DNA of 39,564 bases, from positions 1 through 39,564 of the forward strand of contig JAFLBT010000008.1 of the NCBI GenBank assembly GCA_017302935.1, given 5' to 3'. Below the pieces are notes generated by a model that did not search any database, had not been told where the DNA came from, and saw only the letters and a program-made list of their open reading frames with translations. This DNA comes from Flavobacteriales bacterium (GTDB lineage: Bacteria > Bacteroidota > Bacteroidia > Flavobacteriales > Flavobacteriaceae). The position numbers were made by a program, and so were the translations under genes. Positions 1 through 8,401 of this stretch are shown here, in pieces (positions within the stretch are counted from its first letter, which is position 1; the number at the start of each line of letters is the position of its first letter).

Positions 1-1337
1 ATGATTCCACCCTTCTACAACCGCCAGGCGGTACCGATTCTGTCCCCGGGTTCGCCGAGAAGAAAGTCCGTGAACAGTTCCCCAGCGAAAGATGAAGCTG
101 AGCTGGCTCGTACCTTTGGGCAAAGCTTTACGTTCAATGAGGTGGATTGGAATCCGCATCAATCTGTCCGAGAGATTTCGCGAGAGAGTAGCTTCAACAC
201 CAACACCCAGTGTTGGGACGACGAAAGCGGCTTTGACTGCGACAGTTTTGTGCCTCATTACGTCCCACTGGACGACGGTTCCGTAATTCCACCGACTATG
301 GTGCAACAGCAGCAAGTACAGTCTTCGTCAACCACTTCCAAGCCAGTATTGTCGAGCCCAAAGGTGACCATCCGGAAGGAGATATGTCTGGCCGCGAACT
401 CGGCTCGTTTGGATTGCCTGCAAGAGTCGAACTCCTACGACGAGGGAAGCAAACAGGTGCCAAAGCAATCTGGATCGGCGCCCAAGAAGAAGAAGATTAT
501 CAGGGTGTCAACCAAGGTATGAATTGTGTTTTGGTTGCTGATTTTTTGTGTTGATTCAAGAAAGGTTCCATTTTGCTCGTTGCCTCGAGGAATTCCCAAC
601 TTTTACTCTGCTTCGATCTTCCAATTCGAAATTAGGATTTTGCTGCAATGGGACTTGGTGACGAGGTGAATCGTGTGAGAGTTGTCATGAAAGAACACGC
701 TGGACACAGATCTCTTGGATCCTTGCTGGAGGACACCAACATGCAAGCATCTTCGCCCGAGGGATCCAAGGAAGCTAAGCGGTCCAGCTCACCCCGCAGA
801 CGTGGCAGTTTCGGCCCAGCTGAGAAGGACAAGAGACGCGGCAGCTCGCCGCGCCGTCGAAGTATGGGTATAGCGAAACCCAGTGACGATACAGATCGCA
901 GAGGAGTCGTCTCTCCCCAGCGTGCTCGAGGTGGCGGAAGTGAAAGTGCCTCATCAGGTGGGCCAAGTGTAGAGAAAGATCGCAGCCGTCGAAGTGGGTC
1001 TCCTCGACGTCGAAGCAGTATCCAAGGAAGCAGGCATCTCAATGATGGGAGCCAGAGATGCAGTTCCCCTCGCAGAACTAAGGAAAGGGAGGGAATGGAG
1101 CGTCGATCTCGTTCCAAGTCTGGCGCTCCTGAGCATCATTGTACACTTAAGAGTGGCGAAAGAAGCCCGGAGAAACGCGCAACGGACTCACGGTCGAAAC
1201 TAGCTGAACAGGGCACTCAACTGCACTCCATTGAGCTCTCTCGTACAATTTCCACTCGCATTCGCAACATCGGCATTACTCCTGAACAACTTGCCATGCT
1301 CCGGAAAGCTGGTCTTACCATTACTGATACTCATTAA
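1..1337 (+). CDS. Eukaryotic Ser/Arg-rich low-complexity protein, two exons
   Basis: Function unknown. Exon 1 is 1-516 and exon 2 is 636-1337; joined in phase 0 they give about 405 residues ending at the TAA at 1335-1337. The first base of the window is an ATG, but it may be an internal Met. Exon 1 is Ser/Gln-rich and ends in a basic PKKKKIIRVSTK stretch. Exon 2 opens with DFAAMGL and continues into many S-P-R-R-R and R-R-S-S motifs, like SR-type or other disordered nuclear proteins. The last ~35 residues form a distinct conserved-looking segment (IRNIGITPEQLAMLRKAGL). The convergent gene at 1588-2706 has both the KKK-x-V-(D/E)-(F/L)-A-x-(M/L)-GL region and the same C-terminal segment, so they are paralogues. 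Base composition and codon use are unlike everything after 2,707. The eukaryotic origin is inferred; the diatom guess rests only on style and on flavobacteria commonly living with algae. Confidence 0.6.
517..635 (+). other. Probable spliceosomal intron (GT-AG), 119 bp
   Basis: Reading from exon 1 runs into an in-frame TGA two codons after AAG. A GTATGA donor starts at 517 and a TTAG acceptor ends at 635 after a pyrimidine-rich stretch. Removing exactly this piece keeps the frame in phase 0 and joins the lysine-rich region to DFAAMGL. The paralogue at 1588-2706 has the equivalent region (KKKLRVKVKASELAQLGL) without interruption, which supports the splice. This is direct evidence that this part of the window is not bacterial. 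Confidence 0.65.
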
Positions 1338-1587
1338 ACGATTGCCTTGTCTCGCAACCAGCAATGAGTTGGAAGCGAGAGTGGCGATAACAACAGGATT
1401 CTATCTGCTTAATCTATTAGGTTTATCCCTTCACACAGCGAACTTTCTAATTTCAGTGCAACAAAGAGCATTTCGAAAGATGGTGCCCTTTTTCAGCTAC
1501 AGGATTGTCCGCCGTTTGCGGACTGCCACTTTGACGAATAACACTGATCTAGCACAGTTATGGTCGGCGGTCATGACATTCCATAAT
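1338..1587. other. Intergenic spacer between convergent eukaryotic genes
   Basis: These 250 bp separate the two stop codons of the convergent paralogues and presumably hold both 3' UTRs. Reading frames cross it by chance, but I see no protein-like composition and no clear polyadenylation signal. Confidence 0.4.
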
Positions 1588-2706
1588 TTAAATTTGCTTC
1601 GCAATCACCAAACCGGATGCTTGTAGTTTGGCCAATTGTTCCTCCGAAATACCAACATCGCGAAGGACACTTGAGAGGGATCTGGTAGGGGCACTACGTT
1701 CTTCTGGACGTCGAGCACGCGATTTAGAGCGGTGACGTTCCAGTCTACCTGGTCGCCGGGCGACCGTGGATCGACTTCGCGTTTTCGTTTCGTTGTCAAC
1801 CTCGTTATCTGGCAAGTTTGTATGGCCGGCCTCGTCGGTACTCTTCCTACTCTGCGACTTGCTTCGTCGATGCAGTGACGAGCCACTGGAAGGTCTTTGA
1901 GTGTGAAATTCGTTGTTTGTCGTTCGAGGCATTGCCGACGATGGATCGTCCTTGTTGCTGCTCGTCCGTCGGGTTGACCTGCTCCTTAGTTGACTAGGAA
2001 GCTCTTTTTGCGTCTCAACACGTTGTTCAGTCGACGATTTGGACTCCTCGTCGTCGGCGCTGTTGCCGCTGCGTCTACTGCATGACCGGCTTCGTCTGGT
2101 TTGAGGCTCCACGATTCCGTTCGATTCTTTCTCGGCTGCACGCGTGTCATCCACTTCGCCCTCGTTACTTCGACGTCGGCACGACCGGCTTCGCTGGCGA
2201 CTGACAACATCATGTGCGACTTGTCGGGTACTAGAACGACTCCGCTCTTTCCGCGATGGGTCCTTTACCTGAGCGCGTTTGGATTCTTCCTCAACGCTGG
2301 CCGAGTTTCGGCGGCCTAGAGACTTTGATCGATCCTTCGTGCGATCCGTTGCACTATCAAGACTGGCACGACGTCCACGGTGATCATTAGACTCGTCAGT
2401 GCTTTCCAGTGATTCGGTGGTGTCGGAACCTTTTTTGGTTTCCAACCATTTCTTCAGTGTGGCCTGTACCTTATCCGACTCGGCTGTTCCTTGCGCCGCC
2501 TTCAATGCTCCCGGGGACAATCCCAATTGCGCCAACTCACTGGCTTTCACTTTAACGCGCAACTTCTTCTTCGCGGTAGATCCTGCCGATCGTGACAAGG
2601 TTGAAACTGTTGATTTTGAAGCGTCGGGACTGACAGAGTCATCCCACCGATTGGTCGCCAATGTCTGTGGGGATTCGCAGGGGGAGTTTCGAATGCGAGG
2701 CTGCAA
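1588..2706 (-). CDS. Eukaryotic Ser/Arg-rich low-complexity protein, 5' truncated
   Basis: About 372 residues are left, with no ATG near the 5' end: the frame runs straight into the junction with bacterial DNA, so the N-terminus is missing. It begins with a Ser-rich segment, then KKKLRVKVKASELAQLGL, a charged stretch, and a long region of RSRS/RRSRS repeats mixed with acidic patches. It ends with SVLRDVGISEEQLAKLQASG. That ending matches the C-terminal segment of the gene at 1-1337 (same spacing of I-G-I, E-Q-L-A-x-L and G-L-x-I), so the two are tail-to-tail paralogues. SR-like repeats are typical of splicing factors and other disordered nuclear proteins, but no RNA-binding domain is visible and I do not assign a function. 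Codon use is GC-rich compared with the bacterial part. Confidence 0.6.
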   Translation of the reverse strand: MQPRIRNSPCESPQTLATNRWDDSVSPDASKSTVSTLSRSAGSTAKKKLRVKVKASELAQLGLSPGALKAAQGTAESDKVQATLKKWLETKKGSDTTESLESTDESNDHRGRRASLDSATDRTKDRSKSLGRRNSASVEEESKRAQVKDPSRKERSRSSTRQVAHDVVSRQRSRSCRRRSNEGEVDDTRAAEKESNGIVEPQTRRSRSCSRRSGNSADDEESKSSTEQRVETQKELPSQLRSRSTRRTSSNKDDPSSAMPRTTNNEFHTQRPSSGSSLHRRSKSQSRKSTDEAGHTNLPDNEVDNETKTRSRSTVARRPGRLERHRSKSRARRPEERSAPTRSLSSVLRDVGISEEQLAKLQASGLVIAKQI

Positions 2707-2720
2707 GACCAGTTTACTTG
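2698..2720. other. Junction between eukaryote-like and Flavobacterium-like DNA
   Basis: Left of here the DNA is moderately GC-rich and codes for an SR-rich protein on the minus strand; right of here it is AT-rich and codes for a response regulator on the plus strand. Both coding regions are cut in mid-domain at the same place. No inverted repeat, target duplication or tRNA is visible. The simplest reading is a chimeric join made during library preparation or assembly. Confidence 0.7.
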
Positions 2721-3919
2721 ATTTGGTTTTGTGTGATTTACGTTTGCCGGATAGTGATGGTATTGAACTAATGATTGATTTAAAATCAATTAAAAATGAA
2801 GTTCCGGTAGTTTTGATGACCGGTTATGCCGATGTAAATACAGCTGTGAAAGCCATGAAAAAAGGAGCAGCAGATTATATTTCCAAACCATTTGTTCCCG
2901 AAGAAGTCTTATTAGTTTTGTCAAACGCGTTACATTCTTCTAAAGCTCAAAAAAAGCCTGAAAATAGTCAAAAGAATAAAATAGAAAGTTCTATTCCTAG
3001 TGATTTTGTTCAAGGGATCAGCCCTGTATCTAAAGCTATGAACAAACACATTGAATTAGTAAGTCCAACAAATTTATCGGTTTTAATTATTGGTGAAAGC
3101 GGAACCGGGAAAGAGGTTGTGGCCAAAGAAATCCACAATCTGAGTCATCGAAATAAGGCTCCATTTATAGCGGTTGATTGTGGAGCTATTCCCAAAGAAT
3201 TAGCAACCAGCGAGTTTTTTGGTCATTTAAAAGGTTCTTTTACAGGTGCGGTAACAGATAAAATGGGGCATTTTGAAGCCGCAAATGGGGGTACTTTGTT
3301 TTTGGATGAAGTGGGTAATCTAACCTATGAAAATCAAATACAACTATTAAGAGCTTTACAAGAACGCAAAGTAAAACGAATAGGAAGCAGTAAAGAAGTA
3401 GAAGTAGATATTCGAGTAATTGCAGCCACAAATGAAGATTTAAAAGAAGCGGTGAAAGCGGGAAATTTCCGTGAAGATTTATACCATCGATTGAATGAAT
3501 TTTCCATTGAAGTTCCCAGTTTAAATGAGAGAAAACAAGATTTGCTGATGTATGCCGAATATTTTTTGGAAAAAGCCAACGAACAATTGCATAAAAAGGT
3601 TTTAGGATTTTCACCCGAAACACTTCGAATTTTTCAAAACTATTCTTGGCCCGGAAATCTGAGAGAATTGCAAAATATCATCCGAAGAGCGGTATTGTTA
3701 ACCCCAGGCGATTTAGTCGAAAAAGAGGTTATTCCTTCTGAGTTTTTTGAAGTAGAAAACCAATCTTCATCTGCATTTTCAAAATCACAAAACGAAAAGG
3801 AAATGATAGTTAAAGCTCTTCAAATATGTAACGGAAATAAATCAGAGGCTGCAAAAATGTTGGAAATTAACCGTAAAACACTTTACAATAAACTTAAGCT
3901 TTATCATTTAGAGGATTAG
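2708..3919 (+). CDS. Sigma-54-dependent response regulator, 5' truncated
   Basis: An NtrC-family activator: a phosphorylated receiver domain controls an AAA+ ATPase that remodels sigma-54 RNA polymerase at promoters bound by the C-terminal HTH. About 403 residues remain. The receiver starts just before the phospho-acceptor Asp (LVLCDLRLPDSDG) and keeps the Thr (VVLMTGYAD) and Lys (ISKPF); about 45-50 N-terminal residues with the acidic pocket are lost at the junction. AAA+ features: Walker A GESGTGKE (about residue 129), sigma-54 contact loop GSFTGA (usual form GAFTGA), Walker B GTLFLDE, arginine-finger region REDLYHRL, sensor II WPGNLREL. A Fis-type HTH ends the protein (NKSEAAKMLEINRKTLYNKL). 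It converges on the hybrid kinase and their 3' ends overlap by 12 bp, so the kinase is the likely partner. The frame stays open upstream into the eukaryotic part, but that extension is not real protein. Confidence 0.85.
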   Translation, partial: TSLLDLVLCDLRLPDSDGIELMIDLKSIKNEVPVVLMTGYADVNTAVKAMKKGAADYISKPFVPEEVLLVLSNALHSSKAQKKPENSQKNKIESSIPSDFVQGISPVSKAMNKHIELVSPTNLSVLIIGESGTGKEVVAKEIHNLSHRNKAPFIAVDCGAIPKELATSEFFGHLKGSFTGAVTDKMGHFEAANGGTLFLDEVGNLTYENQIQLLRALQERKVKRIGSSKEVEVDIRVIAATNEDLKEAVKAGNFREDLYHRLNEFSIEVPSLNERKQDLLMYAEYFLEKANEQLHKKVLGFSPETLRIFQNYSWPGNLRELQNIIRRAVLLTPGDLVEKEVIPSEFFEVENQSSSAFSKSQNEKEMIVKALQICNGNKSEAAKMLEINRKTLYNKLKLYHLED

Positions 3920-4765
3920 TTCTTTTTCTAATGTATCAATTAATTTTGTAAGTTTATTTCGAGCCTCATTAAACAACTTTTGAAGGGCAGAGTTTGAGAA
4001 ATTTGATGTATTACAAGTTTCCAATTCTTGCAAAAGCGGAACAATGTGTTTAGCCCCAACTTGATGGGTCATTGGTATCATTCGATGTGAGATAGATTCC
4101 ACCAAAGAATAATTTTTCTCTTCAATTGCTTTTTCTATTTGAATCAAACTGGAGCGTGTGTTTTCTATATACGAATATAAAACATCTCGAATAGCCTCTT
4201 GATCATTATCCAACATTGTTTTTAAAACGCTTAGATTGTACTCTTCTGTGGTGTTTTCTTCCTTTTTTAAAATTTGCTTTTGATTTATTTCAATTGGAGT
4301 GTGAAGTACTTGATTTAAAACAGAAATCAACTCTTCAGAGGTATATGGCTTGTAAAGTAAAGCAGCAAAACCTTTGTTTTTATAATATTCTTTTTCCCAT
4401 TGACGTTGCCCCGTTATTGCAATTATCGGAAGCGAACTCGGTATTTGTTCTAACAATTCAAACCCGCTCATTTCTGGCATTTGAATATCCGTGAAAACAA
4501 CATCTACTTTTGTTGTATGAAGTGCCTCCAAAAGTTCTTTAGGATGGTTAAAAGAAAGAACATTGAATTGATGTAGTTTTAAAAATGTAGTTGTAAGTTG
4601 GAGTAATGAAGTGTCGTCATCCACAACAGCTAGAGTGTAATTATGATTTTGTGTTGAGTTTTGAGATAGTGGTTTTTCTATTTCTTTACTTTTTGCGGGA
4701 AGTGTCATTTGAAATGTACTTCCTTGACCAAATTCGCTTTCAACAGTTAAGTTGCCGCCCAACAT
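3908..4765 (-). CDS. Hybrid histidine kinase, C-terminal part (receiver + HPt) after frameshift
   Basis: This is the downstream piece of one hybrid kinase gene. It opens with MLGGNLTVESEFGQGSTF, which is the end of an HATPase domain and not a real N-terminus. Next is a receiver domain (acidic pocket VVDDD at about 48-51, phospho-acceptor Asp93 in VVFTDIQMPEMSG, Thr118, Lys139). The last ~100 residues form a four-helix HPt-like domain with candidate His227 (SISHRMIPMTHQVGA). The upstream part is at 4747-6321. One extra A in the run at 4765-4768 (minus strand) would join them as ...KKLLKMLGG..., the usual kinase sequence. The whole protein would be about 800 residues with His-Asp-His phosphorelay domains, so phosphate could pass to the neighbouring response regulator. 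The piece is unlikely to be translated by itself. Confidence 0.8.
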   Translation of the reverse strand: MLGGNLTVESEFGQGSTFQMTLPAKSKEIEKPLSQNSTQNHNYTLAVVDDDTSLLQLTTTFLKLHQFNVLSFNHPKELLEALHTTKVDVVFTDIQMPEMSGFELLEQIPSSLPIIAITGQRQWEKEYYKNKGFAALLYKPYTSEELISVLNQVLHTPIEINQKQILKKEENTTEEYNLSVLKTMLDNDQEAIRDVLYSYIENTRSSLIQIEKAIEEKNYSLVESISHRMIPMTHQVGAKHIVPLLQELETCNTSNFSNSALQKLFNEARNKLTKLIDTLEKELIL

Positions 4766-6321
4766 TTCAGTAGTTTTTTACAAATGGTTAGACCTAATCC
4801 GGTTCCGCCATATTTTTTTTCTATGCTGGAATTGGCTTGAGTAAATTCATTAAAAATCAAATGCAATTGATCTTTTTTTATTCCAATTCTACTATCTTGA
4901 ACACTTAAATACAGTTGATTATGATTATATTTTGCAGTGATTTTTATGAATCCGTTTTCCGTAAATTTGTAGGCATTTCCTATCAAGTTACTTATGATTT
5001 GTCGAATGCGTAAGGCATCACTCTCTATCAATTGGTTTTCAATGGCATCTAACTCAAACTGTAAGGAAATCGTTTTATTGTGATAAAGAGATTGAATGCT
5101 TAGGGCAACTTCTTCAATGAGTTGGTGTAAATTAAAAACAGATATTTCCGGCTTAACTTTTCCGGCTTCAATTTTGGAAAAATCCAACAAATCGTTGACC
5201 AATTGATTGATATAAACCGAAGCACTTTGAATATTAGAAATATAGTAGTTTTGTTTTTCTGAGATATTTCCGGATTTAACAAGTTCACTAAATCCTTGAA
5301 TGGTATTGAGTGGGGTTCTCAAATCATGACTCACCGTTGCGATAAGTTGTTCTCTTGCGGTTAATAGTGTTTCAGTTTTCTTTTTTTCTATTTCTAATTG
5401 TTTTCTGTAGCGTTGATTTTTAAGAAAATCATTGGTTATCAAAAGGAAAAACAAACCGGTCATTAGAAGTCCAATAACGGCTGCCGAGGTTAAAATAGAA
5501 ACCGTCTTTTGTTGGGCTTCTTCTCTGGAAAGATTATTTAAATTGGCTTTTTTGATGATATCAGACTCAAATTCAACCAAAATTTCGTTTAGTTTTTGCG
5601 AAATAAACAAATCATTACGCAGCAATTCAATTTCTTTATTTTTTTGCGAAGTAGTTTTTACCTGATTGTTGGTGCGAACATTTTCGAGTATTTTTTTGGA
5701 TGAAACCAAAATAGAATCTATTTCTTTGTCCGATAATGTGCTAGCTGATTCTTTGGGTACGTTTTCATTCAGATAATCAACATATTCCTGATATACTTTC
5801 TTTTCGTACGCAGAAAGTTTGGTTGGATTAATATTCAATCCTTCTAAGGTAATTTTACCCATTGATTCTTCCATTCTTCTAATATCGGTAACCGCTTTTT
5901 CAATGGAACTGTAATCGTTTTGGGTTGTGTTTATTTTTTTTAGAGCAGTTATGTTTGCTACTTTTTGTTCTAAAATGATTTTTAAACTATCCAATTGTTC
6001 AATCTGTTTGGCATTGTCAATTTTTTGTTTAAAAGAATCGATGGCTTTTATAAGGTTTTGATTTTCTTGGTAATAGAGTCTAAAGTCATTTTCTTTATTG
6101 TTTTGGGCTGCTATTCGACCTAAATTATCAACATCATAAATTTTAGAAATTAAAGAACTAAGATGGATTAGCTTTTGGTTTTCAACAATAGATTCATTTT
6201 CATAATCTGTAAAAAGTTTATTTTCCTTAAATAATAAAAAACCTACTGCTATTACCAATGTAGCAAGCAGTAAGTAACTTAAGAGCACTTTGAGTGGTAT
6301 AAAACTTGATTTTTGTGCCAT
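4747..6321 (-). CDS. Hybrid histidine kinase, N-terminal sensor and kinase part
   Basis: A membrane sensor kinase. I start it at the ATG at 6321 (MAQKSSFIPL); a TTG two codons earlier is less likely. Segments: TM1 at about 12-31; an extracytoplasmic, Lys/Glu/Gln-rich helical region at about 32-273 with no recognised ligand domain; TM2 at about 275-297; HisKA with phospho-acceptor His332 (ATVSHDLRTPLN); HATPase with the N box (IISNLIGNAYKFTENG, Asn449) and G2 box GGTGLGL. The G1 box reads DSRIGI where DTGIGI is usual, so the first glycine is replaced by Arg478. The frame is lost after ICKKLL, near 4,766, and ends within a few codons; the missing end of the domain is in the next frame (3908-4765). 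Together with the G1 change this suggests either sequencing errors or a decaying gene. Confidence 0.85.
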   Translation of the reverse strand: MAQKSSFIPLKVLLSYLLLATLVIAVGFLLFKENKLFTDYENESIVENQKLIHLSSLISKIYDVDNLGRIAAQNNKENDFRLYYQENQNLIKAIDSFKQKIDNAKQIEQLDSLKIILEQKVANITALKKINTTQNDYSSIEKAVTDIRRMEESMGKITLEGLNINPTKLSAYEKKVYQEYVDYLNENVPKESASTLSDKEIDSILVSSKKILENVRTNNQVKTTSQKNKEIELLRNDLFISQKLNEILVEFESDIIKKANLNNLSREEAQQKTVSILTSAAVIGLLMTGLFFLLITNDFLKNQRYRKQLEIEKKKTETLLTAREQLIATVSHDLRTPLNTIQGFSELVKSGNISEKQNYYISNIQSASVYINQLVNDLLDFSKIEAGKVKPEISVFNLHQLIEEVALSIQSLYHNKTISLQFELDAIENQLIESDALRIRQIISNLIGNAYKFTENGFIKITAKYNHNQLYLSVQDSRIGIKKDQLHLIFNEFTQANSSIEKKYGGTGLGLTICKKLLKCWAAT

Positions 6322-6380
6322 TCTCAAAAATAAAAATAACGAAATGTTTTATTTCTTTAAGAAGTGTTAAAAAAGAAACT

Positions 6381-6396
6381 CCCGAATTTCTTCGGG
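6381..6396 (-). terminator. Hairpin terminator after S9 peptidase
   Basis: CCCGAA and TTCGGG arms with a 4-nt loop lie just after the peptidase stop codon at 6405. On the minus strand the hairpin is followed by a T-rich stretch, so it can act as an intrinsic terminator. Confidence 0.6.
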
Positions 6397-6404
6397 ATAT
6401 TTTT

Positions 6405-8309
6405 CTACAACGTCTCTTTCAACCATCCAAAAAACTCGCGTTGCCAAACCATTGCATTTTGCGGTTTTAACACCCAATGGTTTTCTTCAGGGAAATAAAC
6501 AAATCTACTTTTAATACCTTGTAATTGAGCTGCTTGAAAGGCCTCTTGTCCTTGTCCAATTGGTACGCGATAATCTTTTCCTCCTTGAATGATTAATATT
6601 GGTGTATCCCATTTGCTTACATTTTTAATGGGATTAAATTGTGAATAGGTTTTTTGTGCCAAAGCATTGGTTTTATCCCAATAGGGTCCGGCTAAGTCCC
6701 AATCGGTAAAGAACACTTCTTCTGTGGTTCCATACATACTTTCTAAATTGAACACACCACAATGAGAGATAAACGATTTAAAACGTTTGTTGTGTATTCC
6801 GGCTAAATAGAAAACGGAATAACCACCATAACTTGCACCAACTGCTCCCAAACGGTTTTTGTCCACATAACTTTCTTTGGCAACATCGTCAATGGCAGAA
6901 AGATAATCATCCATCACTTGTCCGCCCCAATCTTTACTGATTTGTTCGTTCCAAGCTACACCATGGCCGGGCATTCCGCGACGGTTTGGTGCCACCACTA
7001 CATAACCTTGTGAAGCCATCAAACTGAAATTCCAACGAAAGGAATACGATTGTGACAAGGCACTTTGCGGTCCACCTTGGCAATACAATAAAGTCGGATA
7101 TTTTTTTGTCGCATCAAAATTGGGAGGAAGAATAACCCAAACCAACATTTTTTTTCCGTCCGTGGTGGAAACATATCGTTTTTCAAATTTTGGTAAAGCT
7201 AATTTGTTATAAGTCTCATCGTTTACTTTAGTAAGTTGTAGCCACGTTTTTTTCTTAAAATCGTAGGAATAAATTTCTTTCGCATGGTTCATGTCAGTTC
7301 TTCCAACAATTATTTTATCTCCTGAAAATCCAACAATATCCGTAACATCAAAATCACCTGAAGTAATTTGACGAACCGTAATGGCTATTCGGGTTAAACC
7401 TGGAAAGTTTACTTCAAATAATTGTTTAGTCCCATCTACCGGAGCTAAGAAATAGATTTTCTTTCCATCGGTACTCCAAGTAAAACTGTCCACTGTTCCA
7501 TCCCAATTAGCGGTTAAGTTCATATCCATTCCCTTGAAACGAACGATGATGTCATTTTTATCTGCTTCATAACCATCCCGTTTCATTTGTAACCACGATA
7601 ATTCACCATTTGGAGAAATGATAGGATGCGTGTCGTAACCCAAATTACTTTCAGTTAGATTGGTAGTGGTTTTTGTTTCTAAATTGTACTCGTATAAATC
7701 GGTGTTGGTAGAGATAGCATACGCAGTACCTGATTTCTTTTTACATACATAAATAATGCTTTTTCCATCTTTTGACCAAACATAATCTTCTTCTCCACCA
7801 AATGGTTTTTGTGGTGAATCAAAAGGTTCATCTTTCATGATGTCAACAAATGATTTTTCTTTATCAACTTCAGAAAAGCCAACATGATTGTAACTTCCTT
7901 CGTTCCAAGTATCCCAATGGCGATAATTTAAACCATTGTAAATTTGAACATCTGATTTTTTTAAGTCGGGATGCACATCTTTTCCATTGATTTTTTCAAC
8001 TTTAACTTCTTTATGTGAAAGTTTATATTTACCGTCTGGCGAAAGATTTTTATCATTTAATTGTTCTTTTGTGTCTGTAATTTCAGTCGCTATTCCTCCA
8101 TTAACTGGAATGCTGAATGTCTTCGAATTCGATTTATTTTCTTCCACGGAAGGAATAGAAACTTTATAAAGTATATTTTTCCCATCTTTCGAAATCCCTA
8201 AAGGCGAAACTCGACCTAATTTCCATAAGGTTTCAGGTGTTAAAACTTCTTGGGCGGCTAGTGTTTGAATTCCCATACATAAACTGAAAATAATGATGCT
8301 TTTTTTCAT
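6405..8309 (-). CDS. Secreted S9 family peptidase (acylaminoacyl-peptidase-like)
   Basis: A serine peptidase of the prolyl oligopeptidase clan, 634 residues, expected to cut dipeptides or acyl-amino acids from peptides outside the cytoplasm. An N-terminal signal peptide (MKKSIIIFSLCMGIQTLAAQ) is followed by a beta-propeller-like region with WD40/TolB-like blades (for example SKDGKSIIYV, SPNGELSW, STDGKKIYFL), then an alpha/beta-hydrolase domain from about residue 390. The catalytic triad is visible: Ser493 in GASYGGY, Asp579 in GGKDYRVP and His611 in EENHWVL. Length and order fit the S9C-like group common in Bacteroidetes. It is flanked by terminators on both sides, so it appears to be transcribed alone. 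The exact substrate cannot be read from the sequence. Confidence 0.92.
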   Translation of the reverse strand: MKKSIIIFSLCMGIQTLAAQEVLTPETLWKLGRVSPLGISKDGKNILYKVSIPSVEENKSNSKTFSIPVNGGIATEITDTKEQLNDKNLSPDGKYKLSHKEVKVEKINGKDVHPDLKKSDVQIYNGLNYRHWDTWNEGSYNHVGFSEVDKEKSFVDIMKDEPFDSPQKPFGGEEDYVWSKDGKSIIYVCKKKSGTAYAISTNTDLYEYNLETKTTTNLTESNLGYDTHPIISPNGELSWLQMKRDGYEADKNDIIVRFKGMDMNLTANWDGTVDSFTWSTDGKKIYFLAPVDGTKQLFEVNFPGLTRIAITVRQITSGDFDVTDIVGFSGDKIIVGRTDMNHAKEIYSYDFKKKTWLQLTKVNDETYNKLALPKFEKRYVSTTDGKKMLVWVILPPNFDATKKYPTLLYCQGGPQSALSQSYSFRWNFSLMASQGYVVVAPNRRGMPGHGVAWNEQISKDWGGQVMDDYLSAIDDVAKESYVDKNRLGAVGASYGGYSVFYLAGIHNKRFKSFISHCGVFNLESMYGTTEEVFFTDWDLAGPYWDKTNALAQKTYSQFNPIKNVSKWDTPILIIQGGKDYRVPIGQGQEAFQAAQLQGIKSRFVYFPEENHWVLKPQNAMVWQREFFGWLKETL

Positions 8310-8356
8310 TGCATAAAAAAATTAAAAGTATAAAAGTAACGTTTTTTGCATAAAAA

Positions 8357-8382
8357 AACCATCTCCGAAAAAGAGATGGTTT
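8357..8382 (-). terminator. Intrinsic terminator after metalloprotease
   Basis: AACCATCTC and GAGATGGTT arms around a CGAAAAA loop, with A-run and T-run on the two sides. It lies just past the stop codon of the protease at 8402 and works best on the minus strand. Confidence 0.75.
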
Positions 8383-8401
8383 TAAAAAAAGTGATATTTT
8401 T

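Noticed and set aside
632-1117. Open minus-strand frame opposite exon 2 of the first eukaryotic gene
   Set aside because: Antisense of an Arg/Ser-rich region gives Leu/Pro/Ser-rich open frames by composition alone; the plus-strand exon is supported by the paralogue.
2399-2707. Upstream extension of the response regulator frame
   Set aside because: It lies in the eukaryotic part, antisense to the SR-rich gene, and has no receiver-domain residues. It is open only because of the join.
3240-3623. Minus-strand open frames inside the response regulator
   Set aside because: Hydrophobic shadow of the AAA+ domain, with no start context or protein-like motif.
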